A DNA stretch of 64,000 bases from Stereum hirsutum FP-91666 SS1 (Eukaryota > Basidiomycota > Agaricomycetes > Russulales > Stereaceae). The notes under the pieces were generated by a model. That model was not told where the DNA came from. It searched no databases and saw only the letters and a list, made by a program, of their open reading frames with translations. This document shows, one piece after another, positions 50,115-61,803 of the stretch; the stretch's first letter is position 1; each line of letters opens with the position of its first letter. Location: assembly GCF_000264905.1 (NCBI RefSeq), contig NW_006763132.1, positions 2,730,023 to 2,794,022 of the forward strand, given 5' to 3'. The translations under genes were made by a program, and so were the position numbers.

Positions 50115-51617
50115 ATGGAGGCTTCTATACCACACCTGTCTTTCAGTAAGTCTGACGTTTATATCATGTATGAGTGCAGACCATTGACGAGAGTTCTCTA
50201 TGCAGTCGCGGCCGTAGACCTCTCAGAGGAGGTATGAAATTTGCATACTTGTCCTACACATCTCGTTGACCGCGATGTTAGGCACGATTCCTCTATATAT
50301 CAGAGTCAATATGCGATATTCTAGGTAAATGTCTTCTGTTTGACAAGCCGTCACTTCGAGATCACTAGTTTCGTCATCCAGGTTATGAACCACATGAGTT
50401 GCTTGGCACACCCTCAGTGAATCTCAACCATCCAGAGGAGAACCTTCAGGTAGTAGCACTTCACTGGTATGTCTTTGTATTCGTGAGTTCCCGTATTACC
50501 ACTTATGATGCTCGGTCCGATTTGGTGTTTGAACAGTGATACAGTACGAAAAGACAAGGCTGCCGCTATTGCATACATAAGGCTTCGCCATAAAGACGCG
50601 TCGAAAGGATACGTCATGTGTGTTACTGTGAGTTGCCCGTATGAACATATCGAAGAGGCCTTTGATCATAGTTTCAGACTCGGACAGTGGCACATGATGT
50701 GCTGGTTGGTAGCGTGTCGATCGCGATGATGGGACCGAAAGCCATGCATTATGCGTCGACGGCACAAGAAGTGAAGATCGTCACCCCTGCTGCCTGGCGC
50801 TTCAATATTCATGTAAGTCAATGCTGAGTGGTTGTATCGCTTTGCCGTAAATCTCTTATTCATAATTGTATCCATTCCAGAGATGGATCACACACAGCAG
50901 CCTCATCCTACAAGCGGCTTCACATATCTCAGCGAATGATTTCCTGCCACGCCAGCAATATGGAAGCGAAGGAGATGCCCCGTCATTTAGACCTTCGAAC
51001 GTCATTGAAGATTCGCATCCAACCCCATCGTCTCCTCAAATATCGCTCGGTACTCTCGTTGCCCCTATTTTACCCTCACCTGCCCAATCCACCCGAATGG
51101 CCTTGATCCTAGACCGCTTCTCCCTCGACTGTCACATCCTCTACTGCTTCAATAATCCCTTCTTACGAATCGGTACTCTCGCCGGGCTCAGCTTCTTCGA
51201 CTTTGTCGCAGCCAGGGATGAAGAGTTCGTTCGCAGTCTGATAATGACGGTCAAAGGATGGGGTGTCAATGAGCTTGGGCAGCCTAGTGATGGAGGGTTC
51301 GGGTTTGGGAGATTTCATTTGTGCCTCACGAGACGGGGCTTGAGGTATGTATCGTTCCAACTTCCACGTCAATCCGATCGAGCCACGAAATCTCACAACT
51401 CGAATACTCTTGTCTGCTGAAATACAGCACGGGTTTACCGGGTCTTCGACCACCACGACGGCTGCGACCACGTAGAGGCATCAACACATCGACCCGATTC
51501 ATTTACGATGGCCGGTCTCAGATCAATACGGACCAAGACAATGAGGAACTACTTGTGGACGCTATTTTTTCGCCGCACTCGGATGGACTGGTGGTTGTTT
51601 TGCGTCCAGCTGCCTAG
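50115..51617 (+). CDS. Protein with two PAS-like domains
   Basis: Eight exons in phase: 50115-50145, 50206-50231, 50282-50324, 50382-50466, 50537-50627, 50678-50812, 50881-51344, 51428-51617; 354 residues. The first PAS domain (about 8-135) shows ARFLYISESICDILGYEPHE, LNHPEENLQ, AAIAYIRLRHKD and TVAHDVLVGSVS. After a linker, a second PAS-like domain (about 235-354) shows LILDRFSLDCHILYCFNN, SFFDFVAARDEEFVRSLI, a GFGFGRFHLC segment and DAIFSPHSDGLVVVLRP at the end. PAS domains bind small ligands or partners and often sense light, redox or metabolites. No zinc finger, kinase or cysteine of a LOV flavin site (NCRFLQ) is seen, so white-collar identity is not supported. Located in the nucleus or cytosol; partner unknown. 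Confidence 0.82.
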
Positions 51618-51923
51618 AGGATAGATTTTGAAGGTTGTCGCTTTTGGCCCTTGTGATCTATTCGTCACGTATATGAGTCACTGAAATGACATGGTTTTCC
51701 ATCCCATTGCACGAGGGGCCGGTGCCCGATCGAATACTGTAGCGGTATACTGACCTTTCGCATGTATCTGTCCTCATACCGGACCCAAACAAACGATATT
51801 CTGGATTGGGCTTCTTCAGCGACTAAATTTATCAAGTATGGATCGGCGACAACATAAACTACAAGAGCACCGCTACAAGAGTCCCGTGTGCACTGCGGTA
51901 AGTTTGAATTTCGCGCTATTGTA
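51618..51923. other. Short convergent 3' region
   Basis: 306 bases between two convergent stop codons. Nothing beyond the expected 3' UTRs is seen. Confidence 0.45.
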
Positions 51924-54900
51924 TCAGCCAAGACGTGGCTGCAGCACATTGACGATTTTTTCGCAGGCCTGATAGCGCGAGTCTGATCTGAGCCACTCTT
52001 TCACTTCACCTTCTGGAAAGATCGCCTCGTCCCTATCCACCTCTAGCGCAGACTCCATAACGGACATCCGCTTCCTGACGTGCTCTAACGACAACTCCAG
52101 AATCTCCTTGCTGAACCTAAACCCACCGCAAGCTTCGAGTAGCTCCTGAACGACACCATATTGCCCTCGAGCCGCTGCTGCTGGGAAGGCGCCTCCAAGG
52201 CAGCCTCCCGGAAGGTTGATAGATGCGCCACGATCAAGCAGCATACGGACCACAATGACATGCCCCATTGCCGCAGCTGCTTGAAGAGCGCTTCCGTAAT
52301 AACCTCCAACGGTATTAGGGCTCGCACCAGAGTCCAACAATGCCAGGACGACGTCTTCATGACCTGATGCTGCAGCTGCCTGCAACGCGTTAGCGTGTCG
52401 TTCGCGTATAGATTTGTTGGCACGTTGGATATTCCTCGAATCCGCATCTGCAATGACACTGTATTCGGGGGCTAGGACTGCATCCTCGTCAAGTTGCATG
52501 GAGTGTGTTCGTGCCGGGAGGGGTTCACCGCTGGAGTTCGGATCTGCACCATAGTTCAGCAATGCGTGCACGATGTCGATGCGTCCATTCTGCGAGGCTG
52601 CTTGAAGTGCTGTTCGATCCGGCCCTGCGATAACTTCTAAATCTGCTCCTCCAGCCACCAGTTTCCACACAGTTTCTAAATGCCATCCAGCTCCAGAAGC
52701 CGCTTGAAGAGCTGTTCCAAACAGCCCACCGCGGAAATTGATGTTCGCACCACTGGATAAAAGAGCTTCCACGGAGTAGCCGAATGACGCTGCGGCTTGC
52801 AAGGGGGTTCCGTACAGACCTCCCTCGCAATTGGGGTCCGCACCATGTTGCAGAAGGATTCCAACAATGATTCCTTCACCCGATGTCGATGCGGCATATA
52901 GAGCGCCCACAAGGCGCCCTCCTGCTTCGTTGACATTTGCACCTTGGGCGAGGAAGAGGCGTACGATTGATGGGTAGCCCCAAAATGCTGCACGGATCAA
53001 GTGAAGGCGGTCTTTTTGTCTGGAAAGAAGAGACGGGTCATGCTCCAGTATGGTCTGGACCACACCGTATTGTCCATGGGCCACTGCTGCCTCGAAGGCC
53101 GAACTGCGCCCTCCGCTGGTGGCATCCAAGTCCGCACCGTGGTCGAGAAGAAGTTTGACGATGGGTGCAAGGTTGTAGGCTGCTGCAGCGTGTAAAGCGG
53201 CACCACGATTTGGACCCTCTATATTGACATTGGCACCGCTGCTAAGTAACAGAGCGACAATGTCTTTATAACCACTAGCGACTGCAGCAATGAGTGGGCC
53301 ACCTCCGTTCCCGTGGCCATGCGCATTGGCATCTGCTCCTCTGTCGATGAGTAAACGAGCGACCTCGATGGAGTTATGCGCGCAAGCGGCCTCCAAGGGA
53401 CTCCCCCAGCCATTCCCAGAATGGTCGGGGGACATCCCGTGGTCGAGTAATATCTGTGTAATTTCAATGTGGTTCATCTCTGCTGCGACGACTAAGGCAT
53501 CTTCATTCGGGTCATGCACATCGACACCATGGTCAAGAAGCAATTGAATCATATCCTCGTCTGCCCTGGCCGTCGCAAGATGCAGCAAACTAGGTTCTTC
53601 CTCAAGGTAAGTGGCGGCAAAACTGGCTCCACGCTCCAACAACAGTCGGACCATCGAGGTGTGGCCCAAAGTGCACGCCCACCGTAACGGCGTTCCTTGT
53701 CTTGGTCTGAGTCCTTGAACGTCGATGCTCGCCCCGTGGTCTAGTAACAGGTTTACCATCTCTCGGTCACCTCCTTGAATCGCAACATGCAGAGCTGTCC
53801 CGTATCGTTCATTCTGGGCATCTGGGTCCACTCCCTCGTCGAGTAGAATAAGCACGATGGCTTCGTCCCTTCCTGCGGCTGCTGCGACAAGGACACTTCC
53901 GAAATGGCCCTTCTCGTGGATCGTGGTGTGGTCGGTTTGTATGCACTTCAGCACAGCGAGGACGTCGCCTGCGATGCATGCTCGCTCCATAGCGGTCTTC
54001 TTTACCCATGGTTTTCTCTCGGGTGATGGGGTAGACCTATGTGACAAGCGGGTCGATTCGAACATGGGAGAACCGCGATTGGATGGGGACATTGGCCGCC
54101 GACTTATGAATCTTGGATCCCAGTCAGACGACATCGTTGGCGGCGTAATGCCCCTTACAGAAGGGCTATTTTCGTATTCTTCGGTTTCTATATGTGCTGT
54201 ATATTGATCGAAGTTAATAATGCTACTAGGAGAGGCATTGACAGGAGCTTACGAGGAGCAGACACATCAACAGAAGGAGGAAAGGCATTGATGTATGATC
54301 CTTCTCTTATAGGACTGGATGGTGTTCGTACTCCTCGATCACTCGCACGGTACGGTAGGGGGGAAGTCGACTCTTGCCCGTGAGTTACTCTAGTGTAATC
54401 AGGAGACTGTGGCCGAGAACGCTCACTCGCGGCACGACTACCGGCCGATCTGTACGGGTGTGGTAAAGGTACATGCTTCGGAGAAATCGCTCGTTCGTGT
54501 TCGTATTCCAAAGAGAATGGTTCAGAAGGTCTAGGAGATGGGCTTCGTATTGGGAGTCTCGATGAGTATGTCGGCGAACGATCTTCCCTGTCGCGATACC
54601 GACGATAGTATAACGGCGATGGAGACCTGTCTCGATCCCGCTGGCGGTCATACCCTGCAGACGGTAACCGCTCACCGCCGTGATAACGGGTACGGTACCA
54701 TCCGGGAGAACGAGACCACTCCCTGTAACGCTGACTTTGAGAATTGGGAGAATCGACGAGAGCACTATGAGACGTCTCGTGTTCCAGCGCTGTAGGCGAG
54801 CTTGGTCTCGAAGCTGTCCGGGAAGGAATTGCCGGAGAGACAACAGGAGAGCGAGGCAAAGAAAGATTCGTTGTTTGTCCTCCCGGTATATCACGAGGAC

Positions 54901-57327
54901 CGAGGGGGCGAGAATGCGCAGAAGGGATGTCTTGTTTATCGTTCTGGTGACGATATCTTGAGCGTCGCCTAAATGGTTGATTTGGGTCTTGGCGCAAACG
55001 GGAGAGCAAATCGTCTAGAACATCGTCATCGGTGGATTTTCTGCGACCAGGAAAGTCTTGTGCAGGCGACCGAGAACGACCTTCGTCGCCATTGATCTCT
55101 TCCGTGGGGGATGCACCTGGCCGATAGTAAAGATCACGGTAACGAGTGAGGTCATCCGTGGATGAAGGTAGAGGATGCGGTATAGGACTCTCGGGTGAAG
55201 GAGGTTTCGAAACGAAAGCTGTCGGCTCCTCAGGTCGCACTGAATACCCGATCCTAGCTTCCCAAATGTCGGGTGGGATACTACTGAACACACCCCGACC
55301 GTCTGGCACGGGGGGCGGGATGATGTCGTGAGGGGGCTCTACAGGACTACGAGATCTGGAGGCTGCTGTGCGCTGCTCCTCTCTGTCCTTACCGGCATGG
55401 TACGAATGCGGTGGTATCACTTCATCCCACATATCTTCCGAGTCAGAATCAAGTTGAGAAGGGTTCGTTGCCCTGTGCGAAAGGCTGGATTGAGGAACGC
55501 ATGATGGAAGGCGGGCCGGATATGAGGCTCTGACTGATTTCACAGGACTTGGACTATGTTCGTTAGCGGTGTGGTAGGAAGCGACGGAGGGGCTGTAAGA
55601 ATGAGGGGAGGGAGCACGTGAGAGTGTGAATGGTTGCGGGAGTGGAGATGGAGGTGTGGGTGGCGTCCGATCGCTCCTGTTACGATTGGTGTATTGATGA
55701 GGGGATGTGGACCTTCGAGAACGCTCCAACGACAACGTATGGCGACTTGTCCGGCGTAGGCTTCTGGAGCGATACCAATCCGGCGAGTGCGAACGCCCCG
55801 TATGCCATTCGGCATAAGAGGTATACGAGGTTGAGTACTTTGCATCTACCGCCCTTCGGGGTGAACGTGAGCGTTCCCGGTGCATTGGACGACCTCTTTC
55901 TTCTCTTTCTTCTCGGTCATCTCGAAGGAACGATTGGCGTCTGGGTGCAGGACCCTGTGATGGTCTTCGGTCGACGAAAGGTCTTTCGCCCAATATGGAG
56001 GGTCGAATGTCGGTGGTCTCCCGGTCATCTGGAAAGGGTGATCGGGATCGGTGTTGAGAACTTTGCGATGGTCTTCCGGAGATATGTGGAGGCCTTTTGC
56101 TCTGCAATAGGGAGTTTCGAAAAGTATCGATTACCTCCTCATTTGACACCTCGTCGTGTTTGAGTGTCACTACGGGCGATGTATCCTGTTGAGAACACGA
56201 GAGTTGATGTCAATGGCCGAAACCGAACAAGTATCGACGAGGCTAACCACATGTGACGGAGGCGATGTTAATGGTGGGCGCGGCCCTGTGTATCTTGTGA
56301 CACCAGGAAGGTAAGGTGCGGGTACTCTCTGGGGCTGAGCGCAGACGTAGAACCGTCAATGCCACGAGTACGAAAATAAAGAGACAGGTTTTACGCTTAC
56401 CCGTGTAGGTATGATCGATAGTCTTGCTTTACGCAAAGGCGGGAGGTAGTCGGCTATGCGTATGATGGGCAAGACCTTTAGTCGCCTGGATGCCATCCAT
56501 CCCTGCACAAAGACACTTTGGTCATTCGATAGCGGGGCACCTTTCTCCGGTAGAGGAGGACCCGTGCGACAAAGAGGGGCTTCCCGACGAAGTTTCCTAC
56601 CAAAAGAGGTGGAAACTCCCGCGCTCGCGGCACCGAGTATGCCACCAGAAAGAGAAAGTTCGAACCCTCTGGATACAGTCGAGGGAAGGACGGCCGACGA
56701 CCACGAGGAGGTCTTATAGCAGTGGGTGACCAATAGAAGCTGCTCAAACTTAACGGCGCGACGCAGCCTCCGATTCGCGAAGATGTACCACGATTTGCTG
56801 TGCTTGCGAACGTAATCTGTTATCAGGTCGCTGCGATGATGGTCAATCATCTCCTTGGCCAAGGGAGTGTTGAGGACAAGGATTGCGCCACCCGAACAGT
56901 TGCGCGTAAACTGGAAAGACCCGCCTGCCGGTAAAGTTGTACTGTGGCCAAGACGTCAATCGTGGCATATCAGTATATTATCCCTCCTCACAGTTGATTC
57001 GCAACACACTCACCCTGATAGAGATGCACCTGCACTTGCATACTGAACAGATGTGCTGTGAAGTGACCCTGCGTCGAGGAACTTCGCATCACTCCATAGC
57101 TCGAGTGAATTTAACGGCTCAAACCCATCAGGAACACCAAGACGTTTGTGGGATGGGTCATCTGCTGGAAGGGAGGCATTGAAGAGACGATTGAACTTTC
57201 CGTCTTGTATGTAGCCGACATCAGCGAGTCTGATGGGACCCCACTCTGGCGACGGTTCTGGTAGCCAAAGGGCGGTGCCAAAGCGGTAGTGAAGAAGCTC
57301 CTGAGCATAAATAGCATGTATGTCCAT
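51924..57327 (-). CDS. Large ankyrin-repeat protein with N-terminal Agaricomycete domain and RS-like linker
   Basis: Five exons in phase (read 57327 to 51924): 57014-57327, 56401-56941, 56248-56334, 54253-56185, 51924-54196; 1715 residues. Residues 1-300 match a family I know from uncharacterised Agaricomycete proteins: YAQELLHYRFGTALWLPEP, RLADVGYIQDGKFNRLFNAS, SWYIFANRRLRRAVKFEQL, LLLVTHCYKTSSWSSAVL. About 315-1000 is an Arg/Ser/Pro-rich, disordered segment with many RSRSP-type dipeptides, like splicing-factor RS domains. From about 1020 to 1700 roughly twenty ankyrin repeats follow (GTALHVAIQGGDREMVNLLL is a clear unit). The intron between exons 4 and 5 is firm: GTAAGC donor, TACAG acceptor, phase kept. 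Without it two separate genes would be called. Function unknown; probably an interaction scaffold. Confidence 0.85.
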
Positions 57328-57845
57328 GGACGTGTGCTTAGACTGCTGATCAAGATAAAGGTGAAAGACAAGATGTGTGGGATTAGCGCTCAAGACATCG
57401 ACGACGGTGGTTCTTGCACACGGGTTTAGCCGCTCATGATTCCTGGGAATCGAGAGCACACAGCAATATGGGGAGTTGGGAAATCGTGGAAGGCTACAGC
57501 CCTCTGAGTTTCTGAACAACATGAGCGGGTTTGATCGACCGAAAAAGCCAAGGTCCGAGAGCATCAACCCAGTATCAAGCGTCCTGTCAAGGGGATCAGA
57601 GACCTGAAGACTGCCAATTCAGTGGGCCGTAAATTGAGGAGGAAAAACGCAATAAAAATAAACCATTCCAGATGCCAGATAAAGTACCACATTCAAAATG
57701 AATGTATATCGCTGAATCAACCGTCTTGAACCCGCACACGCCTAGTGCTGGCAAGTCCTCAATCCGGTCCAACCCGTCAGACGAACACCCTCTACTCGGC
57801 TTCTCTGCATGCCTTCTGGACGGTCCACCCACCAGCAGCATTCGT
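57328..57845. other. Intergenic between ankyrin gene and DUF1748 gene
   Basis: Minus-strand frames here stay open but carry no family resemblance and lack a convincing start or splice link to the ankyrin gene. It probably holds the ankyrin gene promoter and the 3' UTR of the DUF1748 gene. Confidence 0.4.
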
Positions 57846-58138
57846 CTAGCTATCACGCTTGAAATAACTGCTGTTCACAGCCGTCCCCTGCACCATGTCG
57901 AACACCGACTCTCCAAAACCGAGGTACTTCTCCACGGCTGACCGAATGCTAGGTTCTGTGATGTTGTCGGTCCGTGGCCTGTCCTCCCAATATCGCAGTT
58001 TACAAAAAGGTCAGTTCAAGACACGATTCAATACAAGCGATCGACGCACGTAAAGCCGCTGGACCGTCTGACACCTGCCAGAAGAGTGGAGAGTAGAGCA
58101 GCATCGATAGTGTAATGGACGAGTCTCCCGAGTGCCAT
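57846..58138 (-). CDS. Small DUF1748 family protein
   Basis: Two exons: 58050-58138 and 57846-57978, joined after a CAG acceptor to give 73 residues, normal for this fungal family. The start MALGRLVHYTIDAALLSTLL and the later EKYLGFGESVFD and NSSYFKRD are the conserved blocks. It has one hydrophobic N-terminal segment. Members are small conserved proteins of unknown function, reported as mitochondrial-membrane associated in yeast as far as I recall; treat that as background. No short frame of 60 codons or more covers exon 1, so it is easily missed. Confidence 0.85.
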
Positions 58139-58395
58139 AATGAGGTCGAAATGAAGTAGACGTGCGGCTGGTAGATATTGGTTCTAGTTGGGTTGTGTTG
58201 GTAGAGAACGACGACAGCAGGCCTTATATAGGACGTGATAGTATTGGTGAAAGCGTAGCCGAAGCAGGTCGCGTCTCACAATCAACAGCGGCTCGCGTGC
58301 CGCCCTTCCACGCAAAGGTGCCGGTGGCGTGTGGCCCATCAAGCACGGCAATTGCTCTGAACAAGATACATTGCCGTAAAATTCACTTTACCTCG

Positions 58396-58489
58396 GTCCC
58401 TATCGATTAGTGGTTAAATCATCACGTTGTGGCCGTCTTGCGCCTTACACTTCTCCGTGAAGCCGCCGGCTCGACTCCGGCTAGGGACA
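58396..58489 (+). tRNA. tRNA-His(GTG) with a 22-nt intron
   Basis: 94 nt including the intron. All four stems pair fully: acceptor GTCCCTA/TAGGGAC, D stem GATT/AATC around AGTGGTTA, anticodon stem TCACG/CGTGA, T stem GCCGG/CCGGC. The loop begins TTGTGG, giving anticodon GTG at 58429-58431. The intron (58433-58454) sits one base after the anticodon, the canonical site, and contains CAC able to pair with the anticodon. Discriminator A. The T loop reads CTCGACT, with C instead of the usual T at position 54, so box B is imperfect. A TTTTT terminator lies at about 58519-58523. A further G precedes the first base. Confidence 0.8.
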
Positions 58490-59020
58490 CTGTGACACTG
58501 TCGGACAGTGAAACGTCCTTTTTCGATACTGAAAGTCCATGAGAAATGGGCACATTTGAGTTTTGAGTAACTTGATGAATCGCTATCTACATGTTCGGAC
58601 GACGTATATCTTGTACACTGGCAGGTAGCTGAGCGGGCTCACTGCTCAGGTTCTGATTTCGAACTCCGCTTGAACCTCCGCATCCATCTGTATTTTCCCG
58701 TCAAAGTTGAACGTTGAACGTTCAAGAACCTTTTCCAGCCTCTTGAGCGAGCTAAGTCGCTAGTGTGTTTAACATATTTTCGTCGAATAAGTGGACGCAC
58801 GTGCTGCTACGAGTCACTTCGGACACCATCGCTTCTTAAGAGCAGTTGCTATACCTTGACTCTATCCTTTGACACTGAGGTGTGTTCTGGATAACACACA
58901 CTTTCTCCTCTTGGTCAATACACTCAGGCTGTAGGCAGAGAAGTTCCAGAGACATCACTGCTTTTGTTACGTTTCTTCTGCGATATTCGACGACCCTGCG
59001 AGGACTAGCCTTTATCACAC
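58490..59020. other. Intergenic; pol III terminator and a tRNA-like promoter relic
   Basis: A short hairpin (CACTGTCGGACAGTG) follows the tRNA. At 58626-58637 is a box A-like TAGCTGAGCGGG and at 58656-58667 a box B-like ATTTCGAACTCC, with a perfect 6-bp stem between (CTGAGC/GCTCAG), but no complete cloverleaf. The right end is the promoter of the RAD51D-like gene. Confidence 0.35.
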
Positions 59021-60584
59021 ATGACTCTCCGTCTCTCCACGCTCTCCCCGCATCTTCTGTCTGTTCCACTTGTGCAAAACTTGCGGAACATAAATGTCAG
59101 GACCGCAACGGACCTAATCTTCTCGTCTCCTGCAGAAATCATCAGTCGTCTCCCACCTGGAACCATATCACTTCTGGACCTTCGGCTATGCATTGAGCGT
59201 GTCACGGAGCAGTTTGCGGTGGGAAGTGTCAATGCTCAGGATATCCACGAGGCTATCATGTTGGAGGATGGCCATCGAGATGACATGGAGGTGAGGAGTG
59301 GAGTGGAAGCTCTTGATGCGTTACTTGGGGGAGGGTTTGGAGGGTACGGAAGTGCGGAGGGAGACTCAAGTTCGCTCGCAGGCGTAGCAGGTGGAGGGAG
59401 AGTCATTGAGATATCGGGTGACGGCGGGGCTGGAAAGACAGTGCGTTTATGATCCCATCAGCTAGATTTGTGTCTGACGTGGACTGATTGTGTTTGCCTT
59501 CGCCTTCGCCCTGCATCGACTTTTACCAGACACTTGCGTTACATCTTGTCTTCCGTCACTTGACTCAGCATGAGCGGACATCAGCACTCTTCATCGACAC
59601 AGTTGGAGATCTCTCTCCTGAACGAGTCGTATCTCTTGCTGGTCAAGCAGATTGCATGGAACCCGTAAGTAGTTCTACCCCTTTTGTTTTGATGTATTCA
59701 TAACTATCTGAAACGTCGTTTTCACAGGGCACTAAAACGGTACTTGAAAGATTGCAGATCACTATCGCATTTGACCTCGATGCCGCGTACAATGTACTTG
59801 AGAATCTGCGTGCAGTGACAACTGTACGCTATTTCTACTATGATTGTGCATCTACCACTCTAAACCCTTTCCCTATGACAGGCTGACCCAAGTGCGACGC
59901 CACGATGTCGAATAGTAATCATTGACACTATCACCTCCTTGCTCGGTCCTCAACTTAGTGCTGTTTCTTCCCAAGGTGAATTCTCTTTATTTTCGCCAGC
60001 AGCGTCCATCCGCTCATTCACTCGGATTTTCTTTGACAAGGTCACGCGGCCATGACGGATTTCATGCGGTTCCTACGCTCACTTGCACAGTCGTACGGAC
60101 TGTGTATCTTGGTAGGTTCATCGTTGTTTCACTCTTTGGTTTATTATCAATGAACGATGCTGTCTGGGTTCTCGGATGCCGATGTCAGGTTCTCAACTCA
60201 GCAACTTCCGCCCACGGTCCCAACCCATCGTCCTCCTTTTCCTCAACTACCAAAAAGCCCGCACTCGGGCCTTCTTTCGTCTTCATGACAGACGCCACAC
60301 TTTGGCTCTCGAACCTTCCCCCGGAACTCGCCTCCGACGAGAAAGGCACTCAAAATACGACCTCTCAGACACCACTAGACACAAATGTAAATGAGGGGGA
60401 CAACAGAGATCTTGGAGAGCTTAGGGTGGCGGAGGTGTTCAGGTCGCACGTATCGGTTTGTGCTTTCATTTGATTGTAGTCTGATGTTGGTGCGACTACT
60501 GACGCTATACTTCACGATCTCCAACAGCCGTCTAAGACCTGGTGCACTTTTAGGATAAAAGATGGTGTCATTCTTGCTGCCTAA
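59021..60584 (+). CDS. RAD51D-like: RAD51 paralogue, RAD51D-like
   Basis: Seven exons in phase: 59021-59440, 59530-59664, 59728-59823, 59882-59975, 60041-60111, 60189-60455, 60528-60584; 379 residues. The N-terminal helical region (LVQNLRNINVRTATDLIFSS, then LLDLRLCIERV) and the RSGVEALDALLGGGF lead-in match RAD51D. Walker A is GDGGAGKT, split from the following LALHLVFRHL by intron 1. Walker B is CRIVIIDTITSLLG. Further blocks are AMTDFMRFLRSLAQSYGLCI and GPSFVFMTDATLWL. RAD51D works with XRCC2 and other paralogues to load or stabilise Rad51 on single-stranded DNA during homologous recombination in the nucleus. XRCC2 was considered, but the N-terminal domain and linker fit RAD51D better. Confidence 0.85.
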
Positions 60585-61168
60585 GGCGCCAAATATTATC
60601 TCTTGGTGAAATAATTTCCGTTGAAGTTTATCGGTGACGTAAGAAAATAACTCCTACATTGACTTCGTGGGTTGGGGATTGCATGTGTGCAAAACTGATG
60701 TAGTGCTTATGGGTCAGAAGTAAAATTTGTGAAGGCAAAGAGGACAGAATCTACGATGTCGAAGAACGATTGGATGAGGCAGGGCTGCGGGACTACACTG
60801 GTTTTGATAGCTCTAAGGCATCGGATGTGCGAAGTGCTAGCACATGGGACGATGGAAGCCGAGCACCTCGGAGTTCGAGGCATGCGAGAGATCCTTTCCA
60901 AGTCGACTATCGGACTCGACGTCGTCCTTGTCCATGGTTCCACTCAAAGCGGCATGGTACTTGATCCAATCCTGGCCGGAGATGGATGGGCTTCTGGAAA
61001 GGTGTTGCTGCAGGGGTTTGACTATGATCAGCAAATGTCAAGGGGAAGAAGGGGCGTATGGGAAATTTTGAGACAGGTTAATCTGGCAACTGACTGGACG
61101 TACTTATACTTCAAAGACTTCGCCGAATGCCGGAGTGTTGAATATGTGAACTTTCACGCCCACTCTCA
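60585..61168. other. Intergenic; possible hydrolase gene relic
   Basis: Between the convergent RAD51D-like and MED22 genes. A plus-strand stretch reads GLDVVLVHGSTQSG, then GKVLLQGFDYD, which recalls the start of fungal serine-hydrolase domains (VHG motif), while a plausible upstream part (KEDRIYDVEERLDEAGLRDY) lies in another frame. No intron rescues the join, so at best this is a decayed fragment. Weak. Confidence 0.2.
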
Positions 61169-61803
61169 CTACGGGCCTTCCGAGCCGGATGCTCTGTCCT
61201 GTCGAGGCTGAAGCAGTTCCGTGAGCAAACTGGCAACTTTTTGCTTCGTAGCCTCCTTCTCCTCCTGAGTGACCTTGAACTCTGCATCTCTTCGAGTAAC
61301 GATCTGCGATTCGTCGGAGATGAGCAGAAGGAGTTTCATGGAGTGAATGATGGACAAGAGGGAGTTTGCCGCTCGGACCTGTATACAGAAATTCGAGATT
61401 GGATTGTCAACGGGAAGCTCGGGGGGACAACGTCAACATGACGCCAAGCTCCTTTGCTCACCATGGATTCGGCACGAAATTGGGCTTGAAATGCTTCCTG
61501 GGCGATCTTAAACTTGTCTTTATCCCCAATCTAGCACGACCCCATGCACTACTCAGAAGGAATCCTACTCGGCCCCAGAGTACGCATGACACTCACCGAC
61601 GCAAGGTTGACAAGATCAGTCATTCCATCCGCCAGCGTCTCGATCTCAATATCCACCTTTCTGTTCCAGTCCTCCTCGATAGCATCGAGATATTCGTCCG
61701 AAGGTTGTTCGAGAAGTGCTTGGACTTGACTAGAATTGACACCGATGTTGGCGGTGGGCATTGCAGAACGCCTAGGGACGTCGGTTTGGGGTGGCTCAGC
61801 CAT
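61169..61803 (-). CDS. MED22: Mediator of RNA polymerase II transcription subunit 22
   Basis: Three exons in phase: 61597-61803, 61462-61530, 61169-61378; 161 residues, normal for MED22 (Srb6/Surf5). The conserved blocks are DEYLDAIEEDWNRKVDIEIE, LADGMTDLVNLA, KIAQEAFQAQFRAESMVRAA and LLSIIHSMKLLLLISDESQI, forming the paired helices of the Mediator head module, followed by a charged coiled coil. It acts in the nucleus as part of the Mediator head, contacting MED11 and MED17. The start is the first ATG of the open frame. Divergent from the SCP2 gene over 338 bases. Confidence 0.92.

Noticed and set aside
54188..54253. End of the RS-rich open frame as a C terminus (ankyrin gene as a separate gene)
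   Set aside because: A GTAAGC donor and TACAG acceptor join the two frames in exact phase, removing a hydrophobic tail that looks like intron translation.
60729..61211. 160-codon frame with a VHG motif as a hydrolase gene
   Set aside because: Overlaps the MED22 3' exon, lacks the rest of the fold, and the plausible upstream part is in another frame.
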